From: Tritrichomonas musculus
Lineage: Eukaryota; Parabasalia; Tritrichomonadida; Tritrichomonadidae
Assembly: GCA_039105265.1 (NCBI GenBank)
Contig: JAPFFF010000044.1
Location: 744,001-808,000, forward strand
Length of the DNA stretch: 64,000 bases
Reading direction: 5' to 3'
A model generated the notes under the pieces. It was not told the origin of the DNA. It searched no databases and was given only the letters and a program-made list of their open reading frames with translations. The translations under genes were made by a program, and so were the position numbers. This document shows, piece by piece, positions 10,067 through 18,841 of this stretch (the first letter of the stretch is position 1; every line of letters begins with the position of its first letter).

Positions 10067-13000
10067 TTATTCTTTTGATTTTATTTTTGTTATCAATTCA
10101 TTTATTTGACTCTTGCTTGTCGGAAGTAATTGTTCCCATTTGTCGATTGTTTTATTCTTTTCGTTCTTGATTATGCTATAAAATAAATATAGTTCATCTT
10201 CAATTAATTCTGCTTTTATATTTTGATCAATCTGGTTGATTGTTTGCATTCCGGGATTATGATTGAGGTCAATTACAAAAGGATTTAAATTTTCATCAAT
10301 TATAAAATCAATCGCAAACAAATGAAAAAATCGATGTAATGGATCAATTGGTGTAATGCCTTTTTTAATGAATTCGACATCATTAGCTTGGCATGCTATT
10401 TTAGCGTATGAAATAAATTTAGGAAGCAGAGCAAGAATTGATTTAATTGATAAATCCTTTATTTTTTCCCATATTTCATTTGCTTTTATTTCATTTTCAG
10501 CTATTTGCTCCAATGTGCTTGAGAAGCTTCTAATAATATATGAATTAGAAGGTTTTTCGTTTTTTAGATTTAGTTTGACACTAGAAAAATGTGAATAGTG
10601 ATTATCAAAGTTACTTAGTGATGGACTTTGATAAAGTTCAGAACAAAATCTAGCAAATCCTTCTTTATAAATGTATAAAGAAATTGGATTTAAATTGGTA
10701 ATCAGTAAAAAGATTCTGAAATCAAATTTAAATCCATTCAGAAGTTTTGGTGAAACATATTCTTGAATGATTCCATTTGATTCATTTATTTTTGCTTCAA
10801 TTTGTTGGTATTTTTGGAATATTTGAATGCCTTCGCTTGATACGCCAATATTAGGCTTAAATATCCATGTAGATTGGCCATACAACACTTGATTTAAAAT
10901 TTCTCTTTTGCATTCACTTTTTTCATCTGGAATTACAAATGTTTTTGGTATGATTGATCCATATTCTTTTTTGAATTTTCTTTCCAATGAATTTATTAAT
11001 TTAATGAAATTTACTCTTCTGCATGATTCGCATATTCCAGGAATTTTATTTATATGTTTAGATGGATCGAAGTGAGTATATTTATATATTGTAAACATTG
11101 AATCACACCATATTATGTCCTCTTCTGAATTAAACTGACAAACTTTAATGTCAAGTTTTTTTATTATATCGAGGATTATTGGAGATCTAATGAATCTAAG
11201 ACTAAGAGAAAAGTTCAATGATTCATTTTCACTTTTTGAATTATTATATACAGAAGAAACATATTCATCTGGTAATGATGAACACATACAGAAGATTTTC
11301 GATCCAATCCAATTTATATTTGTTGGCATATTAACTTTCTCAAGTGAAGAGCAGTAATGAAAGCATAAATCACCTATTGAAGTAACTGATTGTGGAATTG
11401 TTATTTCTTTAAGCGAAGTGCATTTTTCAAATGCTGAAGTTCCAATTGATTTTAACTTTGATGATAGAATTACACTTTTGAGTGAAGAACAATTTGAAAA
11501 AGTATGTTCTTGTATTTGAGTCACTGATTTTGGAATTACAATTTCAATAAGAGAAGTGCATCTTGCAAAAGCATACATTTGTATTAAATGAACTAAATGA
11601 GGAATCATTATATTAGTAAGTGAAGAGCATCCAGCAAAAGCAGATGATCCAATTGATTTAAGGAAAGGAGGTAGATTGACTTGAACAAGAGAAGAACAAT
11701 TATAAAAAGTATGGTCTTCAATTACTGTCACAGATGGAGGAAATATTACTTGAACAAGTGAAGAACTGTTTGAAAATGCGTATGATCCAATCTTTGTTAC
11801 TGTTGATGGAATTGTGATCTGGGTAATAAATTTAGAGTTGCTAAATGCATTGGAACAGATTGTTGTTACAGGTGGTAATATTGTTATTGTTTGTATTCCT
11901 TCTATTCTGTTTTCATCATATTCTGTGATCTCTTTCTTCTTCGTTTTAATGTTTAAGTGAGTCAATGAATTACAGTTTGAAAATGCATGCTCACCAATCT
12001 TAGTTTCATATGGATCAATTGTAACAATGGATAATTGTTGGCAATTTTGGAAACAAAAACTACCAATTGAATCTACTGTTGATGGAATAGTGATTTCAGT
12101 AATGGGACATTCTTTAAAACAATACGATTTAATTGATTTGACAGTGCCAGGAATTGTGACATGTACTAACGATGCACAATTTGAGAAAACGCTTTCACCA
12201 ATCGTTTTAATTGATGAACTGATCTTAATTGTATCAACAAAATCATTTTTACCAAGTTGGTATACTAGCTCTTCAGGCCCATTAAATATAAGATCAGCCT
12301 TTATTGTTATGACGTGATTTTCGAAAATGTTTTTCACAGCATTGAATATTTCATCAAACAATTGGGATGGATAAACAAGCTCAATTGAGATCATTGAAAA
12401 ATCACTAATCATCTCAATAAACTCTTCGGAATCAAGTAAATAACTTTCATAAAGAACTTGTAATTTATTATAGTCAATTGATAAGTTGTTATGAGTGTCA
12501 AAATTAAAGATTTCAGAAACAATAAAATCTTGCTTTTCTGATGAAAGATCATTGAATTCTGGAATTGTTTTCAAATGTTCTAAAACCGAAAAAGATATTT
12601 CATCTGAATTTGTTCCATTTTGTGTGAAAATGTTCTTTTCAATAGTGACAAAGTATTTTTCAATTGAATCTACATATTTTTTGAATTCAATTTGATTGAC
12701 GTTTTTTGTGATATAATGAGGATCTTCTTTTAATTCTTTGGTAATTTCAGCAAAAGATGGACGATCTTTCGGGTTTTGTGACCAACATCTTTCAATTAGA
12801 TTTTTGTATGTTTTATCAAGTTGGCTTGGTAATTCAGGTCTTTTACCCTGGGGAACCATAAACATTAAACGATACCATTCAATATTTTCAAAGGGTATTT
12901 TCAAAGTCATAATTTCATATATTATCATTGCAAATGCATAAACATCGCCAGCTTTTGTATAAGAATCTTCTTCGTATATTTCTGGTGCAATATAATTTGG

Positions 13001-13552
13001 GGTACCTTTAAACCCCTGGCCTGAGGAATTTGTTAAACTATATTTATTTACAGGAATTATTTTAGAAAGACCAAAATCAGCTACTTTTGGCCATAAATTG
13101 CCATCTATAAAAATATTTTGCGATTTTAAATCTCGGTGAACAATTCTATTTGAATGCAAATATGACATTCCAGATGCAATGCCATAAATGGTAATTAATT
13201 TTTTTGTATCATCAAATTTTGATGTATTTTGCGATTTTCTTTCCATTTCGAGAATATCGTAAAGAGTTCCATTTGGTAAATATTCGGTAACAATAACATG
13301 ATCAGGCTCATTGTCAAAATTTGTTGGGCTATATCCAATTAATTTTAAAACTGATGGATAATTTAATTTTACCATGATATCAACTTCTCTGTGAGCAATT
13401 TTAGAGTTACCTTTTCTACCAATTAAAATTTTGGCCGCATAAAAATCATCAGTTGTTTTGTTTCTTATTTTAAAGACTTCTCCGAAACCTCCTTGACCAA
13501 TTTTTTTTATTATTTCATAATTGTTAAGATCTAAGAAATTTAATGCATACAT
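10067..13552 (-). CDS. Protein kinase - BspA-type LRR - tubulin-tyrosine-ligase-like fusion
   Basis: One uninterrupted frame joins three domains (numbering from the longest frame, which starts at 13669). Residues 52-315 are a TKL-like Ser/Thr kinase with GQGGFG (58-63), the AAK lysine at 80, HRDLKSQN (178-185), DFG (198-200) and APE (228-230), so it should be active. Residues about 470-800 are BspA-type leucine-rich repeats (SIGSFCFQNCQQLSIVTI pattern). Residues about 860-1175 match tubulin-tyrosine-ligase-like enzymes: HINKIPGICESCRR, WIFKPNIGVSSEGI, GFKFDFRIFLLIT, LYIYKEGFARF and DFIIDENLNPFVIDLNHNPGM, including the ATP-grasp acidic and Asn positions. TTLL enzymes add Tyr, Glu or Gly to tubulin. 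I place the start at 13552 (MYALNFLDL), because the 39 residues before it are hydrophobic filler; a TCAATTT motif lies shortly upstream. Confidence 0.9.
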   Translation of the reverse strand: MYALNFLDLNNYEIIKKIGQGGFGEVFKIRNKTTDDFYAAKILIGRKGNSKIAHREVDIMVKLNYPSVLKLIGYSPTNFDNEPDHVIVTEYLPNGTLYDILEMERKSQNTSKFDDTKKLITIYGIASGMSYLHSNRIVHRDLKSQNIFIDGNLWPKVADFGLSKIIPVNKYSLTNSSGQGFKGTPNYIAPEIYEEDSYTKAGDVYAFAMIIYEIMTLKIPFENIEWYRLMFMVPQGKRPELPSQLDKTYKNLIERCWSQNPKDRPSFAEITKELKEDPHYITKNVNQIEFKKYVDSIEKYFVTIEKNIFTQNGTNSDEISFSVLEHLKTIPEFNDLSSEKQDFIVSEIFNFDTHNNLSIDYNKLQVLYESYLLDSEEFIEMISDFSMISIELVYPSQLFDEIFNAVKNIFENHVITIKADLIFNGPEELVYQLGKNDFVDTIKISSSIKTIGESVFSNCASLVHVTIPGTVKSIKSYCFKECPITEITIPSTVDSIGSFCFQNCQQLSIVTIDPYETKIGEHAFSNCNSLTHLNIKTKKKEITEYDENRIEGIQTITILPPVTTICSNAFSNSKFITQITIPSTVTKIGSYAFSNSSSLVQVIFPPSVTVIEDHTFYNCSSLVQVNLPPFLKSIGSSAFAGCSSLTNIMIPHLVHLIQMYAFARCTSLIEIVIPKSVTQIQEHTFSNCSSLKSVILSSKLKSIGTSAFEKCTSLKEITIPQSVTSIGDLCFHYCSSLEKVNMPTNINWIGSKIFCMCSSLPDEYVSSVYNNSKSENESLNFSLSLRFIRSPIILDIIKKLDIKVCQFNSEEDIIWCDSMFTIYKYTHFDPSKHINKIPGICESCRRVNFIKLINSLERKFKKEYGSIIPKTFVIPDEKSECKREILNQVLYGQSTWIFKPNIGVSSEGIQIFQKYQQIEAKINESNGIIQEYVSPKLLNGFKFDFRIFLLITNLNPISLYIYKEGFARFCSELYQSPSLSNFDNHYSHFSSVKLNLKNEKPSNSYIIRSFSSTLEQIAENEIKANEIWEKIKDLSIKSILALLPKFISYAKIACQANDVEFIKKGITPIDPLHRFFHLFAIDFIIDENLNPFVIDLNHNPGMQTINQIDQNIKAELIEDELYLFYSIIKNEKNKTIDKWEQLLPTSKSQINELITKIKSKE

Positions 13553-13879
13553 TCTCTCATAAAATAACGAAATTGAGAAGAAAAAAATTTCCATAATTGA
13601 AAATATCTGAACTTTTTGAAAAGGTTTAAATATTTTGATCCATCTCAATATGAAGAAATAAAAAAACATTTTAAACTTTATATTATTTAATAATATTATA
13701 AATATTTATTATTTCAACTAAAATATTTCATATATACTCATTTTTTAAGAAAATATATCCATTTTAAATGAAAGAGAGTAAAAGATGAAATCATAATTAT
13801 ACAAGAATTGACTATTTTTATTCATAGAAATAGTGTATTAATATTAATATTTCATTTGATAACTATTAAAACAAGATAA

Positions 13880-14368
13880 TTAAAGATCTTTGTTTTTGTT
13901 ATTCTTATCTTTGGAAATTTCTTCAGCAAAAACAATAGATATTTCTCTGGCTGCCGACTCTTTTGAATCAGAGCCATGGCATAAATTTTCAGTTGTACTT
14001 CTTGCGTAAAGGGCTCGTAATGAGTTTGGGCTTTCTTTAACAGCAATTTCTAATTTTGTAGGACCAATTATATCTCTCCATTTAGCAATTGCATTTTCTC
14101 CAGCTAATTCAAATGCTACTATTGATCCTGAAGTCATATATTTTGATAATTGTGGATAAAATGGTTTTCCAACATGTTCTTTGTAAAAAATTGAAGCCAT
14201 ATTTTTGTCAAAAGATGTTTTTTTCATTCGTACTATTTGAAGGCCTTCATCAATAATACGTTGTATAACAATTCCCCATAATTTTTCGTAACCTGGTTTA
14301 ATCATTGCATAAGTATGTTCAATTGTTGGATTACAACTTATGCAACAGCAAAAAATGAAGCAAATCAT
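13880..14368 (-). CDS. Nucleoside diphosphate kinase family protein with Cys-rich leader
   Basis: A 162-residue protein with nearly all NDPK landmarks: AMIKPG (21-26), FYKEHVGKPFYPQL, MTSGSIVAFELAGENAI, GPT (102-104), SLRALYA with Arg 118, and CHGSDS with the phospho-acceptor histidine at 131. NDPKs transfer a phosphate between nucleoside triphosphates and diphosphates through that histidine. Unlike the standard ~150-residue enzyme, it starts with about 13 hydrophobic, Cys-rich residues (five cysteines), which could be a signal/anchor or a palmitoylation site. It ends in a Lys/Asn-rich tail. The alternative start at Met22 would remove a core strand, so the longer form is preferred. No clear initiator is visible before it. 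Confidence 0.85.
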   Translation of the reverse strand: MICFIFCCCISCNPTIEHTYAMIKPGYEKLWGIVIQRIIDEGLQIVRMKKTSFDKNMASIFYKEHVGKPFYPQLSKYMTSGSIVAFELAGENAIAKWRDIIGPTKLEIAVKESPNSLRALYARSTTENLCHGSDSKESAAREISIVFAEEISKDKNNKNKDL

Positions 14369-14682
14369 AATTAAAATATTTTTTTATTATTTTATCAAAC
14401 TTTGAAAAATTGTTATCTCTATTTATCGTTTTTAAATCAAAAACCTAAGAAAAATTGAATGAATATATCAAAATAAACACTTATTTGAAAATGCATATAT
14501 TTTGTAATATAATTTGTAAAAAAGAAAATATTTAATAATAATAAAATTTTAACATATTATATTTGGTAAATTAAATATTTTTTATTAACACAATAATAAT
14601 GAATAACTGAAAAAGGTTGATATAAATCTTTGTTCACATAGATAAAAAAATTCAAATAAAATAATACGGTTTCAGTTATTTT

Positions 14683-14694
14683 TCATTTCATTTT
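14683..14694 (+). promoter_or_regulatory. Double initiator (Inr) of the DUF2188 gene
   Basis: Two overlapping TCATTT-type initiators lie 12-23 nt before the ATG at 14706. The 300 bases before them, back to the NDPK gene, are plain AT-rich spacer. Confidence 0.65.
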
Positions 14695-14705
14695 TTATTA
14701 TCTAA

Positions 14706-14906
14706 ATGTCAGGTCAAGTATACCACGTTGTTCCTAGAACTGAAGATAACAAGTGGGCTGTTTTGGGTGAAAACAATCAAAGAGCAAGTGGCGTGTTCAA
14801 CACTCAAGCTGAAGCAATTGAGTATGCAAACCAGCTGGCCAGAACTTATGGTGGCAGAGTCCAAATCCACAAGGCTGATGGATCATTCAGGAAAATGAAT
14901 TATTAA
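14706..14906 (+). CDS. Small DUF2188-like protein
   Basis: A 66-residue protein. It begins with the HVVPR motif, then a WAVLGENNQRAS strand pair, a FNTQAEAIEYANQLARTYGG helix and a final VQIHKADGSFRKMNY hairpin. That order and length match DUF2188 (HVVP...W.V...A...T..EAI..A...A...G....H..DG..), a family known chiefly from bacteria and of unknown function. The gene sits alone with its own trichomonad initiator and has a composition clearly richer in G+C than its surroundings. Its presence in a eukaryote suggests transfer from bacteria. No localisation signal is visible, so it is probably cytosolic. Confidence 0.78.
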   Translation: MSGQVYHVVPRTEDNKWAVLGENNQRASGVFNTQAEAIEYANQLARTYGGRVQIHKADGSFRKMNY

Positions 14907-16745
14907 TAAAGAATCAGCAATCTCAAATATATACTTCATATTTTTTTTTATATATATGCACATATATTATTATTACAGGTTTACATGTTTACATGTTTGC
15001 ATATAGTATAAATCATAGTGTGTATACAACATATTGTATAGTATATAATTTATTGAAAAAAAAAAAAGATATATATTATTTTAAAATATGAAAAATATAA
15101 AGTTATACTCAATACTATATATTGAATAGTTTTTCAAAGAATATAAATAGCATATTATTGCATACTAATTGATAGAATATAACACGAAAAAAAGAAATAT
15201 TCTCTTATATAAATTATATTATTTATTATATAAAACCAACATAAAGTAGCATTTAAACTTGAAGCAACTTATTAGAATTATGTATATATAATATACACCT
15301 TTAATTTTTATATAGATAATCAATTGAAACATAATGAATTAATCTTAATTAATAAGCAATTATGCCACATTATGCAATTAAAATATGTAAATATCAAAAT
15401 ATTGAAAATAAAAAATAATTATTAAATATTTTAGAAATAATTTTTTGAAATCATGATTTTCTACATAGAATATTTTATATATATGTACTCTAGTACTTAG
15501 GGATGAGGGGAAATATTGGTTATTTTTATTATTTATAGGCTTTTAATGAATAACAATAATAATTGTCAATTCTAGAGTTTTTATCTTAAAAAGTTGATCT
15601 TCTTATTCAATTTTTTGTTAAGGCAAGAGTGAACTTCCTTTCAAGAGAATGATTGATCAATTATGATAAAAACAGATGCTTTTTTATCATTGCGTGATTA
15701 TAGTTTACTAGTTACCTGAAAGTTTAAATGCAATTCTTTTGATAAATCAAAATTTGCCTCAAAATGAAAAATGTATGTGCTATATTGCCTCAAAAAAGAA
15801 AAAATCATTAATTATACAATTTATTAAAGAATTAAATAAACCAAATGTCTTTTTCTTAAAAATTTAAAAAAAGTAAAAAAAAACTATATAATATCAAACT
15901 AAAGCATTTCATATCAAATTTTTTTTCATAAAAAAATGACATAGTTATTTCCATTATTTCTGTTTTAAACTTTGGATTTGGATATATCATTTAAATAAGG
16001 CAAAAAAATTGAATTTCTTAATAAGCCTCCTTTCGATCCTTTGATAATCATCAATAAATATTAAATTCAACAAATTTATGTTTACTTTTATTCATTATTA
16101 GCTTATCAAGTCAGGTATTTACTTTTGTTGAATTATGAGCATTATAGAAAAAAAAATTTTGTGTTTTTATTCTGGTATATCTTTTTCATTATAAATGAAA
16201 GATAATTAGTATTTGATATACAGCAAAAGAATTTTAGAAATTAATGACTAAATGAAACTTGGCAATGACAATTCTTTTTTCAATTCTTTATTCAAAAATT
16301 CAAGTGTACTTTGAAAAAGTTCATTATTTAATTCAAAGAGAAAATGATTAGACGGTTTTATATCAATTTTTTTAGTTTTTTTAATTTTGTTACATTTAAT
16401 TAAAATACCTAAACATGCATGTGTTTCGTAATCGCATGCCAAATACATTAAATAAAAGTTATATTACAAATATTTATAATTAAATACAAAATATATTAGC
16501 GTATGAGTAATTTAAACCATAACATTATGTTTGAAATAAATAATATATCTGATTTCATTATATTTGAAAATGACGATGAGCATTATTGAATCATCTATAT
16601 TTTTATGTTTAACAAAAAAACAAAATTTTTTTGTGTATTCACTCAAATTGCATTTTTTAAAAAGAAAAATATTAAAGTAAAATGCTATATTCTTTATTAT
16701 TTGTTATTTTAAGAATCATTATAGTATTAATATACTTAATAACAT
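14907..16745. other. AT-rich intergenic region
   Basis: About 1.8 kb without a supportable gene. It holds TA-rich runs, homopolymers, and a small hairpin near 15485 (GTACT-CT-AGTAC). A 66-codon minus-strand frame at 16248-16448 has no initiator and no recognisable family. The last ~65 bases belong to the duplicated segment. Confidence 0.6.
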
Positions 16746-17327
16746 TTAACAGTAATCATCATTAAAGATTAAATTATAACCATTGTGATTCTCATAATTC
16801 ATTTTGGAATAACTGTTGTTTTTTTGATATCCTTGAAATGTCTTCATTTGTTTATTGTTATTGTTATTTTTGGTTTTATCTTTGGATTTGAAAGTTGGGA
16901 AAGCTGTCGTCAATGAAAATTGAATTTCCATTTCTCCAAATATTCGTCGATCTTTATTATTTTTGTGATTGTTGTTATTGTTGTTGTTATTGCTGTTATT
17001 TTGAATTGGTTCATAGATTTGAATAGTTTTCATTTCTTCATTCTTTCGATTTCTTGTTGGAAGTTCGTTACAATGAATTATGGTAGACGCAATAATCGGA
17101 TCATCAAAAAATCCAACCTTCCTGAAAACAAAAATGATTCGTTCTGTCTCTTCCGTAATGTTAACAGTGAAGAAATGATGAACAAAATTCATTTGTCTAG
17201 CTTCCGTAACAAAAGCTTCTTTATTCTTTTCTGGTAATGTTGTGATGCTTACTCGAATCTTATCATTACCACTCGCAAGTTTTGGATTTAATTTGAAAGA
17301 CTTAAGATGAATATTTAATCCGTACAT
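16746..17327 (-). CDS. C2-like protein with Asn-rich linkers, copy A
   Basis: A 193-residue protein. Residues 1-110 (MYGLNIHLKSFKL, DKIRVSITTLPEKNKEAF, HHFFTVNITEETERIIFVF, DDPIIASTIIH) and a strand after the first Asn run (GEMEIQFSLTTAFP) have the beta-strand rhythm of C2 domains. The calcium-binding aspartates of typical C2 domains are not obvious. Two poly-Asn tracts interrupt it. C2 domains usually bind membranes or proteins; no specific role can be given. The start is supported by an initiator at 17341-17348. A second copy lies at 20770-21357. Confidence 0.7.
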   Translation of the reverse strand: MYGLNIHLKSFKLNPKLASGNDKIRVSITTLPEKNKEAFVTEARQMNFVHHFFTVNITEETERIIFVFRKVGFFDDPIIASTIIHCNELPTRNRKNEEMKTIQIYEPIQNNSNNNNNNNNHKNNKDRRIFGEMEIQFSLTTAFPTFKSKDKTKNNNNNKQMKTFQGYQKNNSYSKMNYENHNGYNLIFNDDYC

Positions 17328-17340
17328 TTATTGAACAAAT

Positions 17341-17348
17341 AAAAATGA
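17341..17348 (-). promoter_or_regulatory. Initiator (Inr) of C2-like copy A
   Basis: TCATTTTT on the minus strand, ~14-20 nt before the ATG at 17327; the same element is kept in copy B. Confidence 0.65.
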
Positions 17349-17953
17349 AATCATTTTTAATTTTAATTTTCTTTATCAATATTTTGTGAACATTTATTAT
17401 TTTCAGAACTTTTTTATTTTTCTTTTTTGAGAGAATAAATAAATATTGAAATATTTACACCAAAATAATAATTGAAATATTCAAATAAATTGATAAATCC
17501 ATTCAAAATTATAAATAAAATGATTTTCCAATATATTCATTTGGAATTAATATTTAAATTAATATAAAGTAAAAATATCATTATAAAATAAAATATATTT
17601 TAATATATTAACAATCTTTTTTGAAATATTAGATATTATTAATAGTTAACATAGCATATTAAAAATTGTAGAAAATAAAATGCTGAATAATCATTCAAGA
17701 ATTCAAAAATATGCTAAATGTTTTCTTTTTCGCACCAAACAATTTCGTTATCATCAATTTAGGGATTGAATAATATACAGTATAATTTTTATTGAACATT
17801 TTATTGTTGGTTAATTCATTAACGAATTTGCAAAATTCTCATATCTTTAGTATTGTTTTATTACATAATCTGTAGGCCAAATATTGTGAAAAAAAAAAAA
17901 AATAATGATTTAAAATACAAATAATTATTTACATTCAAACAATCAAAAATTAA

Positions 17954-18523
17954 TTAATAAAAAGTCTTCGCTACCCAAATGAATGAAAGTAAAATTGGGA
18001 TTAAGAAGCATAATGATTGATTAAACTTGTTCTTTTTGATTGATGTTTTTTCTTCATCATTTAATTCTTCATCAAATTTCATTTTTCCACTGTAAAACTT
18101 CCTGTTTTTAAATGAGTCTTGAATATTTTTGTGATTCCCAAAAAGAGCACTTATGACTTCTTCTGGTGAGATATCATCTTCAAATCCAAACATAGACGAA
18201 ATCACACCTTCTGTGAAAGCTGGCTGGCAAAAATTTCCTTTGTTCATTGCTTTTTTGCTGTACATCCATTTTTCTTCAACTCCGCTATCATACAATTTTC
18301 TTTCAGCATTGTTCATCAAAAGAATGTGAGCTGCAGAAACTCTTTGGAAGCATTCTGTTGCACTTTCATGCTTGCACTTATCAGGATGAACAATCCTTGA
18401 TAATTTGTGGTAAGCTCTTTTGATATCTCTGTTATTGCTTTCTTTTTTGATTCCAAGGACTTCATATGGCGTTGTTGCTTTAATAATTCTTCTAATAAGT
18501 TTTTCTGTTTCTTCACTAGTCAT
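17954..18523 (-). CDS. Tail-anchored J-domain protein (DNAJB12/14-like)
   Basis: A 189-residue Hsp40. The J domain spans about 17-82: PYEVLGIKKESNNRDIKRAYHKLSR, then the HPD motif at 46-48 that stimulates Hsp70 ATPase, then AHILLMNNAERKLYD. A segment at about 115-128 (FEDDISPEEVISALFG) resembles the conserved DISPEDLF stretch after the J domain in animal DNAJB12/DNAJB14. A single hydrophobic segment (170-187) is followed by only a couple of residues, so the protein should be tail-anchored, probably in the ER membrane with the J domain facing the cytosol. In animals these proteins recruit Hsp70 to ER quality control. The DUF1977 C-terminus of the animal proteins is absent. Confidence 0.85.
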   Translation of the reverse strand: MTSEETEKLIRRIIKATTPYEVLGIKKESNNRDIKRAYHKLSRIVHPDKCKHESATECFQRVSAAHILLMNNAERKLYDSGVEEKWMYSKKAMNKGNFCQPAFTEGVISSMFGFEDDISPEEVISALFGNHKNIQDSFKNRKFYSGKMKFDEELNDEEKTSIKKNKFNQSLCFLIPILLSFIWVAKTFY

Positions 18524-18530
18524 TATTTTT

Positions 18531-18536
18531 TAATGA
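18531..18536 (-). promoter_or_regulatory. Initiator (Inr) of the J-protein gene
   Basis: TCATTA on the minus strand starts 13 nt before the ATG at 18523 and matches the trichomonad Inr. Confidence 0.65.
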
Positions 18537-18823
18537 TGTGGTGAATTTTCTTCACTGAAAGTTTAGAAATTTTCTAGAAAAAGACATATAAATTATTCAA
18601 AAAGTTTAAAAGCTTTTTTCAATAAAGACAAATGTCACTTTTTTTGGTGAAACATTTCTGATAAAAGGCCAAGAAAAAAAAGGAATTTGGTACCATATTA
18701 TCAGAAATTTTTCCAGAATTCTATAAACTTTTTGATTAAATTATATGTCTTTTTCAAGAAAATTTTTAAACTTTTTGATTAAAAATAATTTTGAATATTT
18801 TTCAATTTTTTGCATTATTGATT

Positions 18824-18830
18824 TCATTTT
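18824..18830 (+). promoter_or_regulatory. Initiator (Inr) of the membrane protein gene
   Basis: TCATTTT lies 12-18 nt before the first ATG (18842). It argues against a start at the in-frame TTG at 18791, which lies upstream of the initiator and so would not be in the transcript. Confidence 0.6.
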
Positions 18831-18841
18831 TTTATAAAATC

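Larger units (their letters stand above)
16679..17722. repeat. Segmental duplication, copy A (direct repeat with 20703-21752)
   Basis: Some 1.04 kb, including the whole C2-like gene plus ~65 bases after its stop and ~395 bases before its start, recurs almost base for base about 4.03 kb downstream in the same orientation. The offset is 4024 at the gene's 3' end and 4030 at its 5' end, because copy B has two extra codons. Non-coding flanks are as well conserved as the gene, so the duplication is recent. Confidence 0.9.

Noticed and set aside
16248..16448. 66-codon minus-strand frame
   Set aside because: No initiator motif, no recognisable domain; length is compatible with chance.
18791..18841. 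Upstream TTG start for the membrane protein
   Set aside because: Trichomonads use ATG, and the initiator at 18824 lies downstream of the TTG.
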